Made by a program: the position numbers and the translations under genes
Shown here: positions 1-10,476 of the stretch, one piece after another
Numbering within the stretch: position 1 is the first letter of the stretch
How the letters are laid out: each line of letters starts with the position of its first letter
Source of the DNA: Datura wrightii
Taxonomy: Eukaryota; Streptophyta; Magnoliopsida; Solanales; Solanaceae
Assembly (NCBI GenBank): GCA_035772735.1
Contig: JASDFA010000020.1
Location: forward strand, 13,619,501 to 13,683,500
Reading direction: 5' to 3'
Length of the DNA: 64,000 bases
Notes under the pieces: model-generated
The model's input: only the letters and a program-made list of their open reading frames with translations
What the model was told of the DNA's origin: nothing
Database searches by the model: none

Positions 1-1248
1 TGGATTACCTAGCATCCATGACCGCCCAGGGTTAATAGCTGTATCGACTCATCCGCCAGAGGATGAGGATACGTCACTCTACGGAGTGGCATGCCGTCCC
101 GCCAGGGGACGAAGATGGGATGCCAGTTTTTCCCCATATTTGTGCCTTGATCGGCCCTTACACACCCCAGTCGAGCGGATACACCCGGGTGCAGATTTAG
201 GAGTCCTCCGGACTCAGATGCAGTTATAGTCAGGGGATCAGCGAGCCCAAGTGCAGACCCAGGGGACCGGCAGGATGCTTACAGCCACTATAGGAGATGG
301 GATGACCAGGGTAGGGGTATAGATTCTGTGCTGGTTGTACCTCCCGGCTTATGGGGGCCGGGTAAGGTTTGTGTGTGCTATGTTATGTTATTTCATGTTA
401 TGCCATGTTATGTTAGATACAAGTAGATCAGCAGTAGCACGATACGTTCCAGGTATGACTCTTACCCTTCCCAGTAAAGATTGAGAGAAGGTATGATTTA
501 CATTATCAGACAGTTAGTCTATTCTCTCTACTTCAGTTTCTTCAGTTATATTATTGTATTCAGATTTTGCTTTCAGTTATTGCTTTACATACTCAGTACC
601 AGCGGTACTAACGCCCGGTGGGGCGCTGCATTACTTGCCTGCAGGTACTTATAGACGAGCAGGTGACACCACGTGATTCCTGTCAGCGATCGAGTATTCA
701 GCTCCTGTCATCCGGAGACTGAATTCCAGAGGTGTACTTCAGTTCTTTTGTTTTATAGTACGGGTAGGTCGGGGCCCTGTCCCACCAGTTCTATTGCTAT
801 TCTTAGAGGCTTGCAGTCTATATATTCCCTGTGGTCAGATGAGCCGGTCGTGTGAGGCCGTGCAGTTGTTTAGTTGTCAGTATTCTCGCTTTCTTTTACT
901 TTGGCCGTGTGGGGCCATAGCTTGCCAGTAGTGGTGACCTTGCCGGTCACGTAGTTTCCTTTTGTGCTTTATGATTGAGTTACAGATAACTAGACAGCAT
1001 GGTGGCCTTGTCGGCCCGCATAGGTTTCCCTGAGATAATATGTTTCTGGTCAGCTGCTAGTACAGGTACAGAAGGCTATAGGCCAACAGGCCGGGGGCTG
1101 TATTTACAGCCGTTATATAGCCCTTTGTTTCCAGAAATATGAGTTAGAGCCAGCCAGGCACCAGATGTGCCCAGGCTTAACAATCCAGCAGGTCAGGTCC
1201 TAGTAGGGCACCAGGTGCCAGTCATACCCCCCAAGGCGGGGTGTGACA
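1..1248 (+). mobile_element. Element A 5' LTR, left part outside the window
   Basis: This stretch matches 7360-8608 with about 10 differences, one of them a single inserted base, so it is the right-hand part of the same LTR. It ends in the LTR terminus GTGTGACA at 1241-1248 and is followed four bases later by a tRNA primer-binding site. It carries the ATGTT-rich microsatellite near 380-412. The small open frames in it are not genes. The first roughly 1.6 kb of this LTR lies left of the window. Confidence 0.93.
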
Positions 1249-1252
1249 AACT

Positions 1253-1264
1253 TGGTATCAGAGC
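1253..1264 (+). other. Primer-binding site of element A (initiator tRNA-Met)
   Basis: TGGTATCAGAGC lies immediately after the LTR end. It is the usual complement of the 3' end of plant initiator methionine tRNA, and it fixes element A as a plus-strand LTR retrotransposon. Confidence 0.92.
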
Positions 1265-2879
1265 AGGTCGTATCCCAGGGAGTCTGCAAGCCGTGCTAAG
1301 TAGAGTCTTGTCTATGGATGTGTTGTGCACCACATACTATAGGCAGGAGGCTGCGAGGCATGATATGATAGTTACCCTTCTTTCTCAGTCAGTCGTGCTT
1401 TAGAGCGGTACAGTATAGGGTTGAGTCCCTGAGAACTCACCGTATTCTTTGGTTACAGATACAAAGACAGATCAGCATTACCCTATCACAGGAAGAATAT
1501 CAGAAATAGCAGCGGAAGAGAGCATCAGTCAGTTAATGATAATTACAACAGTAGGAGGAGGTATCAGAGACCTCCCAGCGTGATACTGTTATTGGCATTA
1601 TTCCCAGTATATGTTGATAACGTCAGAAAAGGAAGTCAGAAATATAATGTATATATGAGTTGATTCGTTTATAGCTATATGAGATCTGATTATGATTACA
1701 GATAAGGTCAGACCACCGGGTAGGTATAAAAAAGGAGAGGGAAAATGCAGGAATCCCAAATACATCCTTTGAATGTGGTACAGTTGAATGTTTTTATTTG
1801 CTGCACTAAGAAAAGGGCTATCTCTACCTCCTGATTTTGATGCCAGTATAGTAAAGGGGCATAAGACTTGAGATGGGGTTGCCAGATCAAGCAGTAAGTA
1901 AAGATGGGCTGATTGATCCTAGTAAGTATTAGAAAGTATAAAGAGCCCTCATGATTACGTAAGCTGTGCGGACCCTTATGATAACACGCCAGTAAAGAAA
2001 GTAAGACTGCTAGTCTACCCGAAGTAGGGGTAACAGACCTGCTAGTGATGAATGCCTAATAATAGTCAAGTTTGAGTCAGAAAAAGGCCAAGTTCGCAAT
2101 ATACGCTAACGGATAGCAAGACATACCTGTAAGATTATAGTACGATCTAGTTGTAACCTCGAAAGATATAGAGGTCATGTGAACCAGATGGGCTTGAACA
2201 TACGCCAGAAGAAGTATAGGCCGAGGCTTGATCAGTAATCTCATTAGAAATGAAGGACAGGTACCATGAACCCCAGAGTTCAGTCTAAACAAGATAAGAG
2301 GAAGAAGCAGGAATGTCAGATCTTGTGGGGAAATTAGAACTACCCCGGATTGATAAAGTATCGTACTAAGGATTAAGCTTCGTGCTAACAGTAAGATTGT
2401 GGTTCAGAATACCACAGTATGTCCGCTATGGAAAAGTTAAGAAGTTACCAATATAGTAATTCTAATTTAGTGTAGCCTGGAGATAAGGCCCAGCAGACAG
2501 TCATGGGCTCTCAATATGTGCCTAGTAAGGCTACAGGATTCAAACGTTGACCCCCACATTGCAAGAGTGGCGGAATTTCAAACAGCAGACAATAACTAGA
2601 ATGTTTATGTTGTTATTTTAAGAATGGGGTAACAATGCAATGAAATGATAAGTCGGGGCAAGAGATATTATTAGGCCGTAGAAGAAATGTATCATGTACG
2701 ATGTGAGACTCAGCAGAACATGTCAGAGGTTATGAATTACCGCAGAAATCAGTACATATTGTACGTAGCTAGTGATATATATGTATACAGATCATAGATA
2801 TGTTGTGAGTGGCTGCCTATAAGGGCCACAATCACAGATGCTGATTAATAATAGAAAGCCTATACAGATTGCATTATAG

Positions 2880-2925
2880 GACACACACACACCCCCCCCC
2901 CCCCGCCAAAAAAAAAAAAAGGAAA
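2880..2925. repeat. Compound microsatellite (AC)n-Cn-An
   Basis: A short AC repeat runs into about 14 C residues, then GCC and about 13 A residues, followed by a purine-rich GA/AAG stretch to about 2957. It lies in the non-coding part of element A. Confidence 0.9.
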
Positions 2926-4014
2926 TAAAGAGAAGAAAGAAAAGAAGAAGAGAAAGGGCGGATTAAGTGTGAGTTATGTATGAAGTCATAGAAACTATCT
3001 CAGTTCTCAGTTATTAAGTTGATAGATTCATGTGTTGTTGTCAGATTTAGGCTCTAGGAGCTTACCAGAGTTATTGGCCTAAGACAGATGGCCAGATGAT
3101 AAGGGCGCAGTTAGACAGTCTACCCACCAGCTGTCGCCTGCATCAGCAGGGAGGCATCCCTGAAGATCGGTAACAGTAGTGCATTTGCCAGAACCAGGAT
3201 TAGAGACCGAATATGCAAATTTCAGAGATTAGCAATACTAGAATTGTTCTAGCATGCTAAGTGGTCATACGTCGTTTTCCCAGCCTCGTGGGCGATAGTC
3301 GGCCTTAGTCAACCGAGCAGTGGTTATGTAGAACACCTCATAAGTCAGCCGTCCGTCCCAGTCAGAATACCCGTGGGTACCCCAAGGAAGGGTCCACATC
3401 AGCAGTCAGCGATAGACTAGTATTTCAGCTGGTTTTCATAAGATATTTAGATACAGAGTCCTAGCAGAAGGCCAGTAGTTGCAGAATAGCCTATAAGACC
3501 GAGAATTCCCCAGAACAGCAGTATAGATCCAAGTGGATACACACAAGGCGTAAGAAATTAACAGTACCCTGCTAGCATAGTGTTTATTAAGACCAGGGGA
3601 TCAGTAGACTCCCCGTGAAGGTCCAGAGATTGATCGCCTGGGAGTAAGTTGATTAAGTGCAGCCTTACAGTGGGTTAAGAAAAATAACAAGAGCAATTAG
3701 ATGCCCACGAGTTTGCGGTTATGCACGAACTATAAGTACTCAAGTAGTACAGTTAGAGCATTACTAGACTACTGTCACCTTCGGGTTATTCAACCCGACT
3801 ATTCAGTTATTTAGGGTTATGCAGCCAGATCGTTAGAGGTCATGATCAATATCAGGATCCTCGGATCAGATAAAGGCACAAGGTGCGCAGACGGTCGTGC
3901 AGGTTACCTTAGCAACAAGTAGCCTTAGCATACGGCCAGAAGGCCAGATAAGCTCGGTCTATACCGTAGCTTTTGGTCACATTGTGTCAGAGGCTGGTGT
4001 ACAGACAGATATAC

Positions 4015-4446
4015 AGAAAATCGAAGTAATGAAGATATAGCCTAGATTTACCACTCCGATCGAAGTACGCAATCCCTGTGATTAGCCGGGTACTGCAGAG
4101 GGTTTGTGGATGGATTTTTCACTTTAGCAGCACCTCTGACTAAGTGGACACAGAAGGCAGCAAAGTTCCAGTAGACTGAGGAGTGTGAGCAGAACTTCCA
4201 AGAGTTAACAGCCAGGTTAACCTCAGCTCCAGTGTAGTATCGCCGGAAGGTACAGAAGATTGGTGCAGCATGGTAAAGTAACAGTTTATACTTTCGGGAA
4301 ATTGAAGAAACGTGAGAAGAATTATCTTACCCACGATCTGGGTATTACCCAGTTAGCTGCAGTAGCTTATGCCTGAAAAAGCGAAAAATTTTGTATCATC
4401 CAGGGAGGGCTAATACGGTAGTAGATGCCCTTAGCCATAGATCTAC
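4015..4446 (+). pseudogene. Element A RT C-terminus and RNase H remnant
   Basis: Translation in shifting frames gives recognisable gypsy pieces: an AAPLTKWTQK segment near 4125-4155, then FQELTARLTSAPV near 4196-4235, and the RNase H/integrase linker YHPGRANTVVDALSHRS near 4393-4443. The order and spacing match Ty3/gypsy pol. Several stops and frame changes separate the pieces and the RNase H catalytic core cannot be read, so it is not functional. Confidence 0.8.
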
Positions 4447-4829
4447 GGGGAGCTGGCATACTTGCCGCCTGAACAGCGGGAATAGACCCGAGAATTTTAC
4501 TAGTTAGCCGGTCTAGCCGTTCACATAGCAGAAATAAAGGATAATAGAACGATAATACAGAATATCGCAGCATTACGGTTAGAGGTGGAAGTAAAGGAAC
4601 AGCAGTATAGAAACCCTAGCCAGGTTTAACTTGAACACAAGATTCAGTAAGGAGAGATGACATATTTTCAGATACCCGGGGATGAAGTGTAGCGATATAA
4701 AGGCCGCATTTGTACTCCAGATATTTTGGGGCCTCGCCAGCAGTTTATGAGCGAGGTACATTACGCCCGCTATTCCCTTCATCCCGATACGACAAAGAAG
4801 TACCATGACATTAACAAGAACTACTGGTA

Positions 4830-5430
4830 GCCCAGTGTCCTAACTGCCAACAGTTGAAGGCAGAATATCAGAAACCAGGCAGGTTAATTTAGAGCATAGT
4901 TGTGCCTCTTTGGAAATGAGAAGCGATGAATATGAATTCTGTAGCAAGATTACCCCCTACTAAACACAGACATGGCTCTATATGAGTGATAAGTGACAGA
5001 TTGACAGAAACCAGCTCATTTATTGCCAGTAAGAACTACTTTCTCGGCCGAAGATTATGCTGAGTTGCATATCAGAAAGATAGTCAGATTACATAAAATA
5101 CCAGTATCCATTATTTCAGACAGAGGAGCACACTTCACAGCTAGATTCTGGCAGTCATTTCAGAAGAGTTTGGGAGCGCAGATTAATTTAAGCGCAGCGT
5201 TCTATCCTCAGACAGATGAGCAGGTTGAGCGCACAATTCAGACGCTCGGAGACATGTTGCGAGCGTGTGTGCTAGATTTCAGTAATAGCCAAAATGAGCA
5301 TTTACCATTAATCGAATTTGCCTCCAGAATTAGAATCCATTCATCCGGTCTTCTATGTAGCTATGCTGAGGAAATGCATAGGAGGCCCGTCCAGTGTAGT
5401 CCCAGTTCAGAACATCCAGGTTACGACTAG
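4830..5430 (+). pseudogene. Element A integrase remnant with open catalytic-core segment
   Basis: A CPNCQQLK segment near 4840-4862 is the end of the HHCC zinc-binding region. The open frame 5023-5430 (135 codons) then carries SAEDYAELHIRK, the ISDRGAHFT motif with the second catalytic Asp, and QTDEQVERTIQTL with the catalytic Glu, followed by HLPLIEF. This is a Ty3/gypsy integrase core. The first catalytic Asp region is broken by stops, and no chromodomain is readable between 5430 and the polypurine tract. Confidence 0.85.
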
Positions 5431-5742
5431 ACAGACAGATTCGCAGATATAAGGACCAGATATCCTCACCCTATTTCAGGCCTAGTCAGGCGACAGGTAT
5501 GTCCGTATTATTATTATTTATGCAGTATCTTATGGTTGTATGTCTATAAATGATAAAGGAAAATTGATATATAGTCATCCAGTGGATCTTAGAATATTGT
5601 GTACAGTGCCCGTTTGGACTTTTCTGCATTTCAGGTTTTTGCGATAGTCCATATTACAGGGGAAACTCTGCCGAAATTCCTCTAGAAAGTAAAGTAATCG
5701 GTCCTCTAGATAACAGTATACATTCGAGGACGAATGTTCTTA

Positions 5743-5754
5743 AGGGGGGGAGAA
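5743..5754 (+). other. Polypurine tract of element A
   Basis: AAGGGGGGGAGA and two more A residues directly precede the 3' LTR start TGTTACACC. The upstream phrase TTCGAGGACGAATG is typical of this chromovirus group just before the tract. Confidence 0.9.
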
Positions 5755-5918
5755 TGTTACACCCCGTAGAATTCCCGGCACTTAGATGACCTATTCCCAC
5801 GTTGGTTAAGCATATTTGAAGGCCATACGTGTTGGAGAAAGGCCCGGGAAAAGATCGGACGAGAAGCCTGTCGAACCATCGCGGAAGGAGCCGAGGCAGA
5901 GCCCCTCCGCGATGGCAG

Positions 5919-5960
5919 CGTGTCACGGAGGAGGAGCCTCCGCGTTGGCTCCGTGACACG
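5919..5960. repeat. GC-rich hairpin upstream of the TATA box in element A LTR
   Basis: Arms CGTGTCACGGA (5919-5929) and TCCGTGACACG (5950-5960) are perfect inverted copies around a 20-nt loop; one further G-C pair extends the stem. The loop holds GAGGAGCCTC, itself palindromic. The hairpin ends 21 nt before the TATA box, so it lies in the U3 promoter region. The same arms and spacing occur in element D. Confidence 0.9.
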
Positions 5961-5981
5961 TTGGCCTTGTCCAGGCCCAAG

Positions 5982-5989
5982 TATATAAA
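5982..5989 (+). promoter_or_regulatory. TATA box of element A LTR promoter
   Basis: TATATAAA lies about 230 bp into the LTR, in the right place for the U3/R promoter. Transcription would start some 30 bp downstream. No experimental start is known to me. Confidence 0.7.
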
Positions 5990-6652
5990 GCCCCACTTCG
6001 GTTTTAAATGATAGAAACTTATAAAAATTTCCAGAAAACGTAGAGAGCAGAGAGGGACGAAGGAAATTAATTAATTTCCGTCCGATTACACTGCCAAACG
6101 CTGCCCAAACTCAAATTAATCCCAGATACCGAAGTATTTAGCAGCAGAGAGCATTCCTACGGATTTTGTTTCGCGAAATACGGCCGACGAATCGTCGAGC
6201 CACCGAGCCAAGGTAAGTGGAATTGCTCTAAATCAGTGTCTATGTGTTCCTAGCTGTGAAGTGAATATTTCTCCCTTCTGGGCCGCTGAAAAATAGCGAG
6301 TTTCTGGCCGTCTTTCGATAAGCCTAAGTTTAAGCTATAAACTATATCGAAAGTGACGTTGCCTTTTGAAATAAAGTTGTATTTAGTGTTAATTGATATG
6401 TTTATGAATGCAGTTGGGAGAAAACAGTTGAAGTACCGGCCGAGCCTCGTCCGACAGATGAATAATTCAAGGATAAGGTATGTAAAGCTAATTCCTTCGG
6501 CAAGTTAGTAATCCAGTACGATAGATAGCGTGATGTACAGAAGAAAGAACTTATAAGTCGAGCACTAAGTCCAGTTTGAATTTAGTAAGCATGTTTTTAT
6601 GATATTATGATATACATATACTCAGAATCAAGTTAGTAAAGCAACATCAGAT

Positions 6653-6716
6653 AGTCAGATGATATCTCAGTTACAGTATAGGCAGACAGTCAGATAATAT
6701 CTCAGATACAGTATAG
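6653..6716. repeat. Two tandem 35-bp units in element A LTR
   Basis: AGTCAGATGATATCTCAG at 6653 and AGTCAGATAATATCTCAG at 6688 begin two units that continue with nearly the same bases to CAGTATAG. The period is 35 bp. Confidence 0.85.
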
Positions 6717-6985
6717 TTCAGTATTGCGTTATTATGAACATTGGTACAACATGAGAAGCATTGGGCTGAAACGTGTACGAGACCTATCAGTATGTGATGT
6801 AATATGCTACGTTAAGATATTGTTGTGTTCAGCTGAAACCCCGCAGCGTAGTATAGTATCCGTAAAGCATTTCTGACATAGAATAGTAGACTAAAATAAG
6901 TTTAGAAAGTATGTCAGGAATAGTAACTCAGGTTACTATAGAAAATCAGTATACAACATAGTTTCAGCAGGAAGTCTATATCATG

Positions 6986-7320
6986 TTCAGCATTAGCCTC
7001 AGTATAGTCTGGCAGAAGACTATATTCGTACATACATATATATTACTTCCAGCTTCAACATGTATTAAGTATGTACACATTTCTATTACTAGTCCAACAT
7101 ATAGTGTATACATAAACTTAGTAAACAGTAGAGTTTTCAGCAGAAACATTGTCTTATATAGCATTTGCTCCAGTACAGCCCGACAGGAGACTATACTCAT
7201 ATTTATACGTCCTTACCTGCCTTAGCACGTATTAAATACGTACAGATTACTATCATTAGCTCAGCATGTAATATATATATGATACTTCACCCCTATTAGC
7301 CTCAGCATGTGAGATACCCA
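6986..7320. repeat. Degenerate ~170-bp tandem duplication in element A LTR
   Basis: A unit starting near 6990 (GCATTAGCCTCAGTATAG) recurs near 7161 (GCATTTGCTCCAGTACAG) with the same order of landmarks: a GACTATA segment, CATGTATTAAGTATGTAC versus CACGTATTAAATACGTAC, and a CAACATATA/CAGCATGTA segment. A third partial start, ATTAGCCTCAGCATGTG, lies near 7295. Identity between units is moderate. Confidence 0.75.
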
Positions 7321-8608
7321 GACAGTATTACCAGTTGAGACCGTTGTGTTGTTTGGGGTTGGATTACCTAGCATCCATGACCGCCCAGGGTTAATAGCTG
7401 TATCGACTCGTCCGCCAGAGGATGAGGATACGTCACTTTACGGAGTGGCATGCCGTCCCGCCAGGGGACGAAGATGGGATGCCAGTTTTTCCCCATATTT
7501 GTGCCTTGATCGGCCCTTACACACCCCAGTCGAGCGGATACGCCCGGGTGCAGATTTAGGAGTCCTCCGGACTCAGATGCAGTTATAGTCAGGGGATCAG
7601 CGAGCCCAAGTGCAGACCCAGGGGACCGGCAGGATGCTTACAGCCACTATAGGAGATGGGATGACCAGGGTAGGGGTATAGATTCTGTGCTGGTTGTACC
7701 TCCCGGCTTATGGGGGCCGGGTAAGGTTTGTGTGTGCTATGTTATGTTATTTCATGTTATGCCATGTTATGTTAGATACAAGTAGATCAGCAGTAGCACG
7801 ATACGTTCCAGGTATGACTCTTACCCTTCCCAGTAAAGATTGAGAGAAGGTATGATTTACATTATCAGACAGTTAGTCTATTCTCTCTACTTCAGTTTCT
7901 TCAGTTATATTATTGTATTCAGATTTTGCTTTCAGTTATTGCTTTACATACTCAGTACCAGCGGTACTAACGCCCGGTGGGGCGCTGCATTACTTGCCTG
8001 CAGGTACTTATAGACGAGCAGGTGACACCACGTGATTCCTGTCAGCGATCGAGTATTCAGCTTCTGTCATCCGGAGACTGAATTCCAGAGGTGTACTTCA
8101 GTTCTTTTGTTTTATAGTACGGGTAGGTCGGGGCCCTGTCCCGACCAGTTCTATTGCTATTCTTAGAGGCTTGCAGTCTATATATTGCCTGTGGTCAGAT
8201 GAGCCGGTCGTGTGAGGCCGTGCAGTTGTTTAGTTGTCAGTATTCTCGCTTTCTTTTACTTTGGCCGTGTGGGGCCATAGCTTGCCAGTAGTGGTGACCT
8301 TGCCGGTCACGTAGTTTCCTTTTGTGCTTTATGATTGAGTTACAGATAACTAGACAGCATGGTGGCCTTGTCGGCCCGCATAGGTTTCCCTGAGATAATA
8401 TGTTTCTGGTCAGCTGCTAGTACAGGTACAGAAGGCTATAGGCCAACAGGCCGGGGGCTGTATTTACAGCCGTTATATAGCCCTTTGTTTTCAGAAATAT
8501 GAGTTAGAGCCAGCCAGGCACCAGATGTGCCCAGGCTTAACAGTCCAGGAGGTCAGGTCCTAGTAGGGCACCAGGTGCCAGTCATACCCACCAAGGCGGG
8601 GTGTGACA

Positions 8609-9090
8609 ATTTATCTGACCTACACAAAGCTCGATCTCAAACTGTCTACGTGTTCGTATGTGGAGGTACTGCCATATCTTGGAGATCTACAAAGCAGTCT
8701 CTCATAGCTACTTCATCAAATCATGTTGAGATAATAGCTATTCATGAAGCAAACCGAGAATGTGTGGTTGAGGTCCATGATATATCTCATTAGAGAAAAA
8801 CGTGGTTTGAAAATGCAACTAAAAGGAGGATTTTATATGAGATAATGCAACATGCATAGTACAACTAAAAGGAGGATTCATTAAAGGAGATACAAGAAGC
8901 ATATCTTGCCAAAATTCTTCTACACACATGAGCTCTAAAAGAATGATGATATTAACGTGCAACAGATTCGTTCAAGTGATAATGTAGCTGATTTATTCAC
9001 CAAATCTCTACCAACTGCAGCTTTCAAAAAGATGGTGCACAAGATCGGGATGCAAAGATTCAAGAATATTCTAATTAGAGGGAGTTAATA
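8609..9090 (+). pseudogene. Ty1/copia RNase H C-terminal remnant, host of element A
   Basis: The frame 8609-8793 reads through SWRSTKQSLIATSSNHVEI and IHEANREC, the conserved end of copia RNase H. After a stop it resumes as FFYTHEL and later VADLFTKSLP near 8988-9017, the canonical end of copia pol, stopping near 9089. An internal tandem duplication repeats CTAAAAGGAGGATT at 8820 and 8863. The start of this copia element lies left of element A, outside the window. Confidence 0.9.
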
Positions 9091-9282
9091 CGCGTTGTAC
9101 TATTTTTCCCTTACGAGGTTTTGTCCCACTGGGTTTTCCTTGTAAGGTTTTTAATAATGCGACCAAAATGCGTATTATTAGATATGTGTACTCTTTTTCC
9201 TTCACTATTTTTTTTCACTGGATTTTTTCTTGTAAGGTTTTAATGAGGCACATTATCTATCAAACAGACATTCAAGGGGGAG

Positions 9283-9517
9283 TGTTATAAATATATTTGT
9301 ATTATTGTGAATGTCTATAAAGGTATTTGTATTGTAGTGGATACATGTATTTATATTATAGTGAAAGTCTATCTTTTGGAGAAAAGTTAGGAGGAATTAT
9401 TCCTATAAATAGAGGGGTTCTTCTTCATTGTATTTCATCCCATCAAGAGAAATAAGAATTTCTCTTCTTCTCTTTTTCTCTATAATATTCTTTTTCTTTC
9501 TTTATTATTTCATAACA
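9283..9517 (+). mobile_element. 3' LTR of the copia element (235 bp)
   Basis: The LTR runs from TGTTATAAA to ATAACA; its ends TGTTAT/ATAACA are a perfect 6-base inverted repeat. A polypurine tract CAAGGGGGAG precedes it at 9273-9282. It contains TATAAATAG near 9404, a fair TATA signal, and a pyrimidine-rich 3' part. Only one LTR is in the window. Confidence 0.9.
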
Positions 9518-9902
9518 AAAAGTTTATAATTTTATTTTTAAAAAGTTAATATCGATGTGATATGATTCAGTTTGATGGATTAAGTCAGTTTTTTTTAAAA
9601 ATTTTAACACCCCTAGGCCTTAATGGTACATTTATATAGTAGGAATTGAACGTAGAAATAAAATAATTTTCATTTTGTTTAGAATTTTTAAAGTTATACT
9701 TGAAAATGGAGTTGTGTTTGATTCTATTTTTTTATAGCGGAAAGAAAGAAACACGTTATTTTTAATTATGAAGATGGAGTTGAAAAACAAGTAATAAGCT
9801 GTTTTTTAAAATTTGGAATCCTACTTCAAATTAAATTTAAAAATTTTATAATCAAATACTAATTTTCAAATAAAATAAAAAATTATTTTAAAAATAAATA
9901 AA
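9518..9902. other. AT-rich spacer, nothing recognised
   Basis: This is low-complexity AT-rich sequence with no open frame or element signature that I can support. Confidence 0.6.
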
Positions 9903-10153
9903 TACTCCCTCGATTTGAAGGTATTTGTCTTATTTTGCTTTTTAATCTTTCTTTTTCAAAAAGATGTATATTTTCTTTTTTGATAATTTTTTAATTTTTA
10001 ACTTTTCACATAATATATTTAAATTATAAAATTAAATAATATTTATTATATACAACATATTTTTTTATTTAAAATCATAAAATTTAAATTTATTTTGTTT
10101 TATTACATTTTATATTAAATTAAAATTAAATAAATAAATTAAAACAGTGAGTA
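9903..10153. mobile_element. Probable Stowaway-type MITE
   Basis: The left end TACTCCCTCGATTT and the right end AAAACAGTGAGTA form an imperfect terminal inverted repeat of the CTCCCTCCGTTT kind typical of plant Stowaway elements, with a TA at each end. The 250-bp interior is AT-rich and non-coding. It sits about 320 bp upstream of the host gene's start codon. Confidence 0.6.
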
Positions 10154-10476
10154 ACTTTTACTACGAAATGAGTCCATAGTCATACGGGTGGATTTTAGTC
10201 AAAACTCAAAATTATGTGAACCTTTCTCAGTAGCATCTAAGTTCGTTTCCCGGAAGAGTGGAGATTGGAGTATCTCAAACGCAAGGGGGACTATCAATTC
10301 AATGGGGTCCACAAAGATCAAACCAAATCTGTCACGTGGCAATTAGACAGTTCTCGGAGATTTTAGCATCTCGAGCATATACTCCTACCTGACCATATTC
10401 TAGCCGTAAACAAACAACTGCCACCACAAGCTACGGCGGCTCCGCCACAGAATATTCAACTTGTAGCACCTCAACA
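10154..10476 (+). promoter_or_regulatory. Proximal promoter and 5' UTR of the host gene
   Basis: The base composition changes from AT-rich to mixed at about 10190. CACGTGGC at 10333-10340 is a G-box/ABRE core. No clear TATA box is visible, as in many plant genes for plastid proteins. The transcription start cannot be placed from sequence. Confidence 0.45.

Larger units (their letters stand above)
1249..5754 (+). mobile_element. Element A internal region, decayed chromovirus-type Ty3/gypsy
   Basis: The region runs from the primer-binding site to the polypurine tract, about 4.5 kb. Only scattered pol fragments are recognisable: the RT C-terminus and RNase H near 4015-4446 and integrase near 4830-5430. 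I could not recognise gag or protease in 1265-4000, which is full of stops in all frames and rich in CAG, TAG and AGTA words. Such decay contrasts with the near-identity of the two LTRs. Small open frames at 1708-1890, 2077-2292 and 4140-4806 on the minus strand are chance. Confidence 0.85.
5755..8608 (+). mobile_element. Element A 3' LTR, complete
   Basis: The LTR begins TGTTACACCCCG and ends CGGGGTGTGACA, so its termini are a 12-base inverted repeat with little mismatch. Its length is 2854 bp. It contains a GC-rich hairpin at 5919-5960, a TATA box at 5982-5989, tandem repeats in 6653-6716 and 6986-7320, and a right half nearly identical to 1-1248. It is inserted in a copia RNase H region whose remainder starts at 8609. 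The target duplication cannot be tested because the left flank is outside the window. Confidence 0.95.

Noticed and set aside
673..855. Small open frames inside element A's LTRs (also 1167-1403, 7346-7588, 6976-7225)
   Set aside because: They lie in LTR sequence, match no protein pattern, and the corresponding frames in the other LTR copy are broken or altered.
10333..10340. G-box as proof of light or ABA control of the host gene
   Set aside because: A single CACGTGGC is common by chance. I list it only as a candidate site.
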